DNA of 64,000 nucleotides from Rickettsiales bacterium (lineage in GTDB: Bacteria > Bacteroidota > Bacteroidia > Cytophagales > Cyclobacteriaceae): contig PBTY01000081.1 in NCBI GenBank assembly GCA_002729235.1, positions 1 through 64,000 of the forward strand, in the 5' to 3' direction. Below are positions 49,899 to 57,890 of this stretch, one piece after another. Made by a program: the position numbers and the translations under genes. The notes beneath the pieces are model-generated. The model ran no database searches and was not told where the DNA came from. It was given only the letters and a program-made list of their open reading frames with translations. The first letter of the stretch is position 1; each line of letters opens with the position of its first letter.

Positions 49899-50294
49899 AG
49901 GAATTCATTTTTGGTTTATTCCTAAGAAATTGTTCAAATATTTGTTAATTGATTGATTTACAGCTAAATGAAGGTGTATGACTTTGGTCTGTAGATGTGT
50001 TGAAATGCCGTTTATTACAATGCGGAAGACTTTTTTAGGTGTTTTGACTTTCAATAAAGAATGTTGAAAAATTCTTAAAGACATATTTTTATAATCTGTC
50101 CATTATTTTAATAGTCATAATGGTGAAAATATTGGTTATAATATGATAATGGGTATTTATTATTGATTTTGACTTCCATATAGCATAAAAGTCCATAGTG
50201 TATTATTTGTGGTGATTTCTGAAGCGGTTTGACAAATTTCTATTTTTAGCCTAGTCAAATTTTAAAAATCATAATCAGAACAATAGATATTCTA
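49899..50294. other. 396-bp divergent intergenic region, AT-rich
   Basis: It separates the secreted esterase gene from the SDR operon and presumably holds both promoters. It is very AT-rich. I see no reading frame, no repeat copy and no clear operator palindrome. Confidence 0.5.
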
Positions 50295-51029
50295 ATGCTA
50301 AGACTAGAAAACAAAGTAGCAGTAATTACTGGAGGTGCCGCAGGTATCGGAAGAGCGTCTGTAGAGAAATTTGTATCCGAAGGTGCAAAAGTCGCTATCT
50401 GGGATGTGAATGAAGAAGCAGGCAATGAATTGGTTTCAAAGTATGCTGATCAAACATTATTCATCAAAGTAGATACATCTAATCCAGTTTCTGTTGAGAA
50501 GGCAACTGCAGAGACGGTTGCTAAGTTTGGTACTATTGATATTCTGATCAATAATGCTGGGATTACCAGAGATGCTACCATCAAGAAAATGACCTTTGAG
50601 CAATGGGAGCAGGTGATTAGTATCAACCTGACTGGAGTCTTCAATTGCATTAAAAATGTTTCCCCGATTATGATTGAGAAAGGAAGTGGAAGAATTATCA
50701 ATACATCTTCGGTTGTTGGCTTGTATGGCAACTTCGGTCAGACCAACTATGCTGCAACTAAGTCAGGCGTAATTGGAATGAGTAAAACATTGGCCAAGGA
50801 GCTTGGTAAATATGGAATAACAGTCAATGCAGTGGCTCCAGGTTTTATCGCGACTGATATGGTTCGTGCCATGCCACAAAAAGTGATCGATATGATGGAA
50901 GGTAAGACGCCACTTGGTCGTCTTGGAGAACCTGAAGATATCGCCAATGCTTATACGTTTTTAGCTTCTGAAGAAGCATCATTTATCAGTGGTTCCGTAT
51001 TGAGTGTAGACGGAGCTGTAACCCTATAA
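50295..51029 (+). CDS. SDR reductase, FabG/PhaB/hydroxybutyrate dehydrogenase-like
   Basis: This 244-residue classical SDR has TGGAAGIG for the cofactor, NNAG, and a catalytic Ser (INTSSVVG) with YAATK. GRLGEPEDIANAYTFLASEEASFISG near the end fits FabG/PhaB-type 3-oxoacyl reductases and related hydroxybutyrate dehydrogenases. In the context of a PHB-depolymerase-like gene, thiolase, acyl-CoA ligase and symporter, oxidation of 3-hydroxybutyrate or its CoA ester is plausible, but fatty-acid synthesis cannot be excluded. It heads a tight five-gene operon (SDR, KASIII-like, symporter, ligase, hydrolase). Confidence 0.88.
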   Translation: MLRLENKVAVITGGAAGIGRASVEKFVSEGAKVAIWDVNEEAGNELVSKYADQTLFIKVDTSNPVSVEKATAETVAKFGTIDILINNAGITRDATIKKMTFEQWEQVISINLTGVFNCIKNVSPIMIEKGSGRIINTSSVVGLYGNFGQTNYAATKSGVIGMSKTLAKELGKYGITVNAVAPGFIATDMVRAMPQKVIDMMEGKTPLGRLGEPEDIANAYTFLASEEASFISGSVLSVDGAVTL

Positions 51030-51038
51030 CCGACCCAG

Positions 51039-52025
51039 ATGAGAAGAGCAGCAATAACCGGGATCGGTGCCTATGCACCTGATCAAGAAATACCCAATAG
51101 TTACTTCAACGAAACACTCGGCCAGGATGTAGATGCCTGGTTGCGTGAAAACGTGAACATTACTACCCGAAGATGGTGTACAGAAGATGAGTCTGTGGCA
51201 GATCTCTGTGAACAAGCAGCAAAGGAAGCTATAGCTGATGCAGGGGTGAAGCCAGAAGATATTAATTTGATCATTGTGTCAACAGATACTCCGGAATACA
51301 TATCACCATCTACAGCATCTGTATTGCAGGATCGATTGGGTTTGAAAAACGCCGGAACCTTTGATTTGAATACAGCTTGTGCTGGTTTTGTAACAGCGAT
51401 GGACGTAGCCTCCAAATACATCGCTTCTGATGAGCGATACCAACACGTTTTAGTGCTTGGTGGCTATGCCATGAGTAAGTATTTGAATAAGGAAGATAAG
51501 AAAACAGTTACCTTGTTTGCAGATGGAGCTGGCGCCATAGTGATGTCAGCTACTGATCAGGACAAAGGCTTGATCACTAGTGACTTAAAGACAGAAGGTC
51601 AATACAACGGCTGGATGGGAATATATGGTGGTGCTACGAAAATGCCAATTACTGAAGCAGTTCTTGAAAACCATGATCATCAATTGAAATTTGTTCATAA
51701 ATTTCCAAAGGAATTGAATCCAAAGATGTGGACAGAGATGGCTAATGACATTTGTGATCGCCTGGGAGTAAAACCGCAGGATGTTGATCATTTCTTCATT
51801 ACGCAGTTGAATTTTAATTCCATCAATGAGACAATGGACAACCTGAATGTCGATCGCTCCAAAGCTCATATGGTGATGGATCAATATGGATATACCGGAT
51901 CTGCTTGTATTCCTATGGCGCTTCACGATGCCTACAAGAAAGGGAAAGTGAAAGAAGGTGATTTATCTATCTTCATTGGATCTGGTGGTGGATTAGCATT
52001 TGCTGCAGCAGCTGTAAGGTTCTAA
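51039..52025 (+). CDS. KASIII-like thiolase-fold protein lacking the catalytic His and Asn
   Basis: This 328-residue protein has the thiolase/KASIII fold and keeps nucleophile Cys114 in NTACAGF. In true KASIII, HQAN and GNTSA supply His and Asn. Here the first site reads ITQLN (Thr255) and the second YGYTGSAC (Tyr285), so both are replaced. Decarboxylative condensation as in FabH seems unlikely, and acyl transfer or another Cys-based reaction is more plausible. It starts 9 bp after the SDR stop codon and precedes the symporter gene, so it belongs to the same operon. Confidence 0.85.
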   Translation: MRRAAITGIGAYAPDQEIPNSYFNETLGQDVDAWLRENVNITTRRWCTEDESVADLCEQAAKEAIADAGVKPEDINLIIVSTDTPEYISPSTASVLQDRLGLKNAGTFDLNTACAGFVTAMDVASKYIASDERYQHVLVLGGYAMSKYLNKEDKKTVTLFADGAGAIVMSATDQDKGLITSDLKTEGQYNGWMGIYGGATKMPITEAVLENHDHQLKFVHKFPKELNPKMWTEMANDICDRLGVKPQDVDHFFITQLNFNSINETMDNLNVDRSKAHMVMDQYGYTGSACIPMALHDAYKKGKVKEGDLSIFIGSGGGLAFAAAAVRF

Positions 52026-52028
52026 TGT

Positions 52029-53543
52029 ATGAATAGCCTAGCATCATCGGAGCAAATTACCGCGACCTGGGTGGTCGTTATTCTTTACATGGCAGTTATC
52101 CTTTTCTTTGTGGTGCGTGGAGCACTGCGTGTGAAAAGTATCAGCGACTATGCTTTAGGCAACATCACCTTTTCGCCATTGGCAGTGGGATTGGCGCTTG
52201 CCGCGTCCATGACAAGTGCTGCTACTTTTATTATCAATCCTGGGTTTATCGCATTATATGGTCTGAGTGGGGTGCTGTCTTTCGGAATAGTTATGCCGCT
52301 GGCCATATTTGTTTCATTGACCCTCATGACCAAGCGGTTTAGGAAGTCTGGAACGAATGTGAAAGCACTAACGATGGCTCAATGGATGGGGAAGATGTAT
52401 GATAGCAATTACTATGCGATCTTTTTTGCCTTTCTATCGCTGCTACTTATCACTTTCATTGTTCTAATATGTGTTGGACTTACTCAGGTCTTATCCAGTG
52501 CATTAAACTTAGATCCATTTTGGGTTCTGATGGGAGTGGTCATATTTGTCTTTGGATACATGATGTTCGGAGGTGCTAATTCGATGGTGTACACCAACGC
52601 CATTCAAGCGACTTTGATGTTCATTGTTGCGGTGGTTTTACTGACATCTGGCGGCGAGTTTTTTCAAAATGGGATATCTGGATTCATGGATGAATTGAAA
52701 GAAATTGGGCCCCACTATGCCAGCTGGACCAATCCGGATAGTTTCCTTTTTAGAGACTACTTTGAAATCATTTTTTGCCAGATTGTGATCGGAATCGCAA
52801 TAGTCTGTCAACCTCACATCATTACCAAGTCCTTGCTATTAAAGCATGAGAAGGATGTTAATAAATACCTGATCTATGGAATTATTGTGTTGGCGGTATT
52901 CTTTCAGGTGGTCATTGTCGGGTTATTTGCCAGATTAAAATTTCCAGACTTGATGGTAAATGGAGCTAAGATTCCAATGGATGGAATTGTGTCCGCATAT
53001 GTCGTTAGCGAGTTCTCTGTTTATGTGACCATTCTGGTCGTTCTAGGATTAATTTCTGCAGGTTTATCTACACTGGAGGGATTGATTCAATCATTGAGTA
53101 CAACATTGACGGCCGATTTGATCAAACCAATATTTGGAAAGAGCTTCAGTTCAGATGAAGACAAGAGCTCTAAACAAGAAATACTTGTCAATAAATTGGT
53201 CATTGTATTTCTAGCTATAGTAGGCTTTTTGTTGTCCTATCAGCAATTAGTTTCTCCGAACTTAAGTGTAGGGATTTTTGCCCAAAATGGCGTATATGCT
53301 TATTTCTCTGCAGCATTTGTTCCGGTATTTTTCGGTATGTTTATAAAAGGAGCCAAACTCTCAACTGTATTTACAGCTTCGGTTGTCGCAGTAGTGGTTC
53401 ATTTTACAGTATACTATGGCCAATTCATGCCTTACATGAAGGAAACAGTCAATAACCCAGGAATAGCTAGCACGGTAGCACTCTTAGTGTCTCTCACTGT
53501 AGGACTTGTTCTTCATTTTGGAAGGAGGACTGCTCATGTATAG
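52029..53543 (+). CDS. Sodium:solute symporter family protein
   Basis: This 504-residue SSS-family transporter has about 13 membrane helices. The conserved sequence at residues ~40-65 (LALAASMTSAATFIINPGF) and GLISAGLSTLEGLIQSLS carry the sodium-site and hinge regions typical of acetate/proline/pantothenate-type members. It begins 3 bp after the KASIII-like gene. The operon suggests an organic acid substrate, possibly hydroxybutyrate or acetoacetate released outside by the secreted esterase. Substrate assignment is inference. Confidence 0.9.
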   Translation: MNSLASSEQITATWVVVILYMAVILFFVVRGALRVKSISDYALGNITFSPLAVGLALAASMTSAATFIINPGFIALYGLSGVLSFGIVMPLAIFVSLTLMTKRFRKSGTNVKALTMAQWMGKMYDSNYYAIFFAFLSLLLITFIVLICVGLTQVLSSALNLDPFWVLMGVVIFVFGYMMFGGANSMVYTNAIQATLMFIVAVVLLTSGGEFFQNGISGFMDELKEIGPHYASWTNPDSFLFRDYFEIIFCQIVIGIAIVCQPHIITKSLLLKHEKDVNKYLIYGIIVLAVFFQVVIVGLFARLKFPDLMVNGAKIPMDGIVSAYVVSEFSVYVTILVVLGLISAGLSTLEGLIQSLSTTLTADLIKPIFGKSFSSDEDKSSKQEILVNKLVIVFLAIVGFLLSYQQLVSPNLSVGIFAQNGVYAYFSAAFVPVFFGMFIKGAKLSTVFTASVVAVVVHFTVYYGQFMPYMKETVNNPGIASTVALLVSLTVGLVLHFGRRTAHV

Positions 53544-55005
53544 AAAAGACTGGATCGATAAGTGGGCTGTTTATAGTCCAGATAAAGTTGCTCTAAAAGA
53601 GTATGAAACAGGACTGGAGATTACCTATAAAGAACTAAATGAGCGGGCCAATTTCTTAGCAGACTGGTTGATCAATTCCAAAGGATTTCAAAAAGGCGAT
53701 CGCTTAATGGTGTTAGCGGAACATTGCATTGAATACGTTGCATTGTTTGTTTGCTCCCAAAAAACAGGAATCATACTTGTTCCGGTAAACTATCGATTAG
53801 CACCTGCGGAGGTGGATTACCTAATCAAAGATTCTGAGCCAAAGTTCGTGTTGGTTGAGAAGAAGTTTGAAAAACTGATTGAAGGAACTTCTCATTCCAT
53901 GAACCATCAATGGTTAGAGGATTTGCCTAAAGGAACTCTTAGTGAATTTATATCTACAGAGCTGGAGGAGGATGATGCTGTTTTTATTTTATACACTTCT
54001 GGTTCCACTGGTTTCCCTAAAGGGGCCATCTATACCCATAAAATGCTTTTGTGGAACAGTTTGAATACGTCACAAAGCTTAGAGCTATCGCCATCAGACC
54101 ATACGATTAATTGCATGCCACCATTTCATACCGGAGGTTGGAATGTGTTGGTGACTCCAATGCTTCATCGAGGAGCATCAGTGGGTCTTTTAAAGAAATT
54201 TGATGCTGATCTTATCCTTAATTTATTGGATGAAGAACAGTGCAATGTGTTTATGGGAGTGCCGACTATGTTAAAAATGATGGCCGATAGCCCTAATTTC
54301 CAAACGTCCTCACTTGAGTCGGTACGTTATTTCATTATAGGAGGTGAAGCATTGCCGCTAAATGTGATCAATACCTGGCACAAGAAAGGGGTAATGATGA
54401 GACAGGGATATGGACTCACAGAAGTTGGTCCAAATATTACCTCGCTTCATCAAAAGCATGCTGAGCGCAAAATTGGCTCCATCGGAATTACGAATTTTTA
54501 TGTAGATCACGCCATCCTGGATGATGATGGAAATACTGTTCCTACTGGTGAAATCGGTGAATTTTGTCTTCGTGGACCAATGGTAACTCCGGGATATTGG
54601 AGAAATGAGGAAGCCACTAAAAAGTCAATAGTCAACGGGTATTTTCATACTGGGGATTTGGTGCGCCAGGATGAAGAAGGATTTATCTACGTAGTGGACC
54701 GAAAGAAGAGCATGTTCATCTCCGGAGGAGAGAACGTTTACCCAGCAGAAGTGGAGCGCGTGCTTCGAGAACATCCGGATATCGATGAAGCAGCTGTGGT
54801 AGGAGTGGGAGACCAAAAATGGGGAGAAGTAGGTAAGGCTTATCTTTCCATTAAAGCAGGAGTGGACTGCTCAGAAGTAGATGTGCTTTCACATTGTGTA
54901 AGCAAGCTAGCGAAGTTCAAAGTGCCTAAGTATTTTGAATTCATGGATGAGATCCCAAAGAATGGAAGTGGTAAAATTGATCGTAAAAAACTATCATCGT
55001 TATGA
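53536..55005 (+). CDS. Acyl-CoA synthetase / AMP-binding ligase
   Basis: This 489-residue ANL-superfamily ligase has the AMP motif YTSGSTGFPKG, GYGLTEVG, the hinge YFHTGDLVRQDEEG, and the catalytic Lys in NGSGKIDRKKL near the end. It activates a carboxylic acid to its CoA thioester. The ATG at 53536 overlaps the last 8 bp of the symporter gene, indicating translational coupling between uptake and activation. Short- or medium-chain hydroxy- or ketoacids fit the context. A longer frame from 53506 would lie entirely within the symporter gene and is rejected. Confidence 0.92.
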   Translation: MYRKDWIDKWAVYSPDKVALKEYETGLEITYKELNERANFLADWLINSKGFQKGDRLMVLAEHCIEYVALFVCSQKTGIILVPVNYRLAPAEVDYLIKDSEPKFVLVEKKFEKLIEGTSHSMNHQWLEDLPKGTLSEFISTELEEDDAVFILYTSGSTGFPKGAIYTHKMLLWNSLNTSQSLELSPSDHTINCMPPFHTGGWNVLVTPMLHRGASVGLLKKFDADLILNLLDEEQCNVFMGVPTMLKMMADSPNFQTSSLESVRYFIIGGEALPLNVINTWHKKGVMMRQGYGLTEVGPNITSLHQKHAERKIGSIGITNFYVDHAILDDDGNTVPTGEIGEFCLRGPMVTPGYWRNEEATKKSIVNGYFHTGDLVRQDEEGFIYVVDRKKSMFISGGENVYPAEVERVLREHPDIDEAAVVGVGDQKWGEVGKAYLSIKAGVDCSEVDVLSHCVSKLAKFKVPKYFEFMDEIPKNGSGKIDRKKLSSL

Positions 55006-55025
55006 ATGAAAATCAAAAGCAAATA

Positions 55026-55052
55026 GTCATTCTGAATTTATTTCAGAATCTA
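55026..55052. repeat. REP-like palindrome GTCATTCTGAA...TTCAGAATC
   Basis: Inverted ATTCTGAA/TTCAGAAT with a short spacer, of the same general type as the palindromes around the GIY-YIG gene at 14.4-14.9 kb. Confidence 0.6.
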
Positions 55053-55138
55053 TGCGATAGGATAACCAATTGTGTTAAGATCCTGAATCAGGTTCATGAT
55101 GACCATGTAGATTGCTTTTGATTAAAGGGACTGTTGAT

Positions 55139-56080
55139 ATGAATGTATTAAGTATTTTTCTTGTAATATCATTTCTGTTTTTAGGTGTGATAGCTAAAAG
55201 TCAAAACACCGTAAATGAGGTGATTGCTTCTTACAAATATGAGACTAAGCAGCTGAAAATTGATGATTCTACATCCATTGCTTACATCGATGAAGGGAAG
55301 GGTTCTAGAACTCTGATCATGATTCATGGTTTGGCGACTTATCTACCTTCCTGGTATCCACAGTTTGATTATCTGAAAGAATCCAATAGATGTATTGCGT
55401 TGGATTTGCCTGGATATGGTCGATCTTCTAAAGGAGATTATCCAGCCACAATGACTTACTACGCAAGTGTCATCAAGATATTGATTGAGGAACTTAAAAT
55501 TGAAAACCCAGTGCTTATAGGGCATAGTATGGGTGGTCAGATAGCGGTGACAACCGTATTGCAATATCCAGAATTATTCAAAGAATTGATCTTACTGGCT
55601 CCAGCAGGTTTTGAGACTTTTACAGAGCAGCAAGCTGCCTTATTGAAAGCAGCAACTACCGTGGATGTGATTTGCAATGCAACCAATGAGCAGGTGCGAG
55701 CTAACTGGAAGCTGAACTTCTACGATATGCCTGAAACGGTAGAGTTTATGATTGAGGACCGATTGGAAATGAAAGAAGCTGCTGACTTTAGATTGTATGG
55801 ACAATCCGTAGTGAGAAGTGTAAGTGGTATGCTGGATGAGCCTATTTTTGATCGATTGAAGGATCTGAAAACCAAAACACTAGTCGTATACGGTGCCAAT
55901 GATATACTGATACCCAATCGCTATTTGAATCCTCAACTGACTACAAAAGGAGTAGCCGAAAAGGGTGTGGAGCAGATTGAAAACGCTACTTTATCGTTGG
56001 TTGATAATTGCGGGCATTTTATGACTTATGATCAGCCTGAAGCAGTTAATGAAATAATTGATAGCTTTCTAGAAGAATAA
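55139..56080 (+). CDS. Exported alpha/beta hydrolase
   Basis: This 313-residue protein has a signal peptide (~1-22) followed by an alpha/beta-hydrolase with MIHGLATYLPSW (oxyanion), nucleophile Ser in IGHSMGGQ, Asp in YGANDILIP and His in DNCGHFMTYD. It acts outside the cytoplasm, possibly on oligomeric esters made by the secreted depolymerase-like enzyme. The ATG at 55139 places the signal peptide at the N-terminus. A 133-bp gap with a REP-like palindrome separates it from the ligase gene, so it may have its own promoter. Confidence 0.88.
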   Translation: MNVLSIFLVISFLFLGVIAKSQNTVNEVIASYKYETKQLKIDDSTSIAYIDEGKGSRTLIMIHGLATYLPSWYPQFDYLKESNRCIALDLPGYGRSSKGDYPATMTYYASVIKILIEELKIENPVLIGHSMGGQIAVTTVLQYPELFKELILLAPAGFETFTEQQAALLKAATTVDVICNATNEQVRANWKLNFYDMPETVEFMIEDRLEMKEAADFRLYGQSVVRSVSGMLDEPIFDRLKDLKTKTLVVYGANDILIPNRYLNPQLTTKGVAEKGVEQIENATLSLVDNCGHFMTYDQPEAVNEIIDSFLEE

Positions 56081-56091
56081 CCTAATTCGGA

Positions 56092-57528
56092 ATGGAAAAA
56101 ATCAAACTGAAAAAATTTACAGCATTTGCTAAGGAGATCCTGCCTCATGAGGCAGATTATTTGCTTGGTATTCAGCAGTTTGAAGATTCCCAAAAGGTTG
56201 AAGTTCTTAAAAGATTGCGTGATAACGCGCATCAACAACAAAATCAAACACCATTCAATACAGCCATCAACAAACGTAAATATTCTAGTTTGATGGACTG
56301 GATTCAGCGAAAGCTGGATAGTATTGATGTAGATAAGTACTTTCAGTGGATCAATGACATGGATCGTAAGGTAATCACTGATGCCATCAGTCATGAGGAG
56401 GAAAAAGTGCTTCTAAGAAGAATAAAGAACTATAAGCACCCGATTCATAACTTCATGAAGTTCTTTGAATTGTCAATCAATTACAGGCATTATTTGTTGA
56501 TTCGATTGCGACACAAGGACTATCAGGAGGTTAACCTATTCATTGAGAAGTACCAGGTTCAATACGATTACAGTAAAGAAGTAAATGCCAAACTCCATCA
56601 GGCTACCGTTGACATCATCGATCAGTTCAAAGAGAAAAAAGGTGATTCGCAGCAGTGGGAAGATTGGTTGCTGGGCTTATTCGGTGATAGCCAGTTGGAT
56701 GGCTTTAACCGCTACATGGCGGTAGTTCGATTGACTTTTTTGTATTTCAATAGCCGTGAGTTCAATAAGCTGAAGCAGGTTTATGATCAGTTGGATGTTT
56801 TGCTGGCTAAGGGGATGTTCTATACCCGCCGAATCCTTTATAATTACTATGCAAACCGTTTAATGCTTCATAGTAAGTTTGATGTCTTACAGCAGGCTGA
56901 AGAATACGGTTATCTTTCTATCAGACAAAAGAATTCTGATCATGTCCTGTATCTAAGCAATTTCAGCTCAATTCTGATACGAAGAGGTAAGGTTGAGGAG
57001 GCCTTGAACTTGTTAAAAGAATCCTTTGCTGAAGTTCAGAAATCTACCAATTTCTTTCATAAGATTGGTTTTATATCTTTTTACATCAAGTGTTTAAACT
57101 TGAACAATCAGCCACAACGAGGCGAGATGTTGGCTGACAGTTTCTTGCGAATTCATTCGGATGAAATACTGAATCAACGCTGGTATTCATTCTTTACGGC
57201 TTACATTCAAGCGCTTATCAAGCAAGAGAAGTATCAGAAGGTTCTTCAGACGTTCAAGAAATATGAACTGATTCGTCATGATGAGGAGGACAGTAAGAAG
57301 TCTGTTTACCTACCGACCATTAGATGGTATTATGAGATAGCATTGGTGAAGGTTGGTAAGATGGATTCCAAAGAATTGGTTGAATCCATTGTTCAGTTCT
57401 CTCAGGATTACCTGGATGATCCTCACAAAACCTTCATATTAAATCAAGTGCTTTCAGAGCTTGAGACCTACGTGCCTCGCACTGTTGTGATGGCAAAGAC
57501 TCGCCTTTATCAGAAGGAAAAAGTCTAA
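56092..57528 (+). CDS. All-helical hypothetical protein, possibly TPR-like
   Basis: This 478-residue protein is rich in Lys, Gln, Tyr and Leu, with long amphipathic helices throughout and an alternation suggestive of degenerate tetratricopeptide-like repeats in the last 250 residues. No signal peptide, membrane segment or catalytic motif is visible. It starts 11 bp after the exported hydrolase gene and may be co-transcribed with it. I do not recognise a family, and the role is unknown, perhaps a scaffold. Confidence 0.65.
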   Translation: MEKIKLKKFTAFAKEILPHEADYLLGIQQFEDSQKVEVLKRLRDNAHQQQNQTPFNTAINKRKYSSLMDWIQRKLDSIDVDKYFQWINDMDRKVITDAISHEEEKVLLRRIKNYKHPIHNFMKFFELSINYRHYLLIRLRHKDYQEVNLFIEKYQVQYDYSKEVNAKLHQATVDIIDQFKEKKGDSQQWEDWLLGLFGDSQLDGFNRYMAVVRLTFLYFNSREFNKLKQVYDQLDVLLAKGMFYTRRILYNYYANRLMLHSKFDVLQQAEEYGYLSIRQKNSDHVLYLSNFSSILIRRGKVEEALNLLKESFAEVQKSTNFFHKIGFISFYIKCLNLNNQPQRGEMLADSFLRIHSDEILNQRWYSFFTAYIQALIKQEKYQKVLQTFKKYELIRHDEEDSKKSVYLPTIRWYYEIALVKVGKMDSKELVESIVQFSQDYLDDPHKTFILNQVLSELETYVPRTVVMAKTRLYQKEKV

Positions 57529-57890
57529 AAGTCCACCCTTTTATTATTTACTAAAAATTATAACCTCTCCATAATATGGTTTGGGAGATTGGATTATTGA
57601 TAAAATATTCCTTGAATTATTGATTAAAAGCAATTATGATCTATTGTTATTTGTTGATAATTGAGAATTTATTAGCAATGGCATGCCTATAATAATGTCT
57701 ATTTGATTGACAAAGTCCATCCCTGATTTAATGATCATAAGTGATTGATAATCAATTGTATATATATTTTAAGTGTTTCAACTTAAAATAAAGTCAATAG
57801 CTTCTATTGTTGTCATATTCATATTTAGACCCACGCTTTCTCTAGGTTTATTGAATAAGATTTAAAAAACAACCTAAAAAACTTTCAAAA
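57529..57890. other. 362-bp AT-rich region before the TonB-dependent receptor gene
   Basis: It carries no reading frame of note and no repeat copy. It presumably contains the receptor promoter; I cannot pick a box with confidence. Confidence 0.5.
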
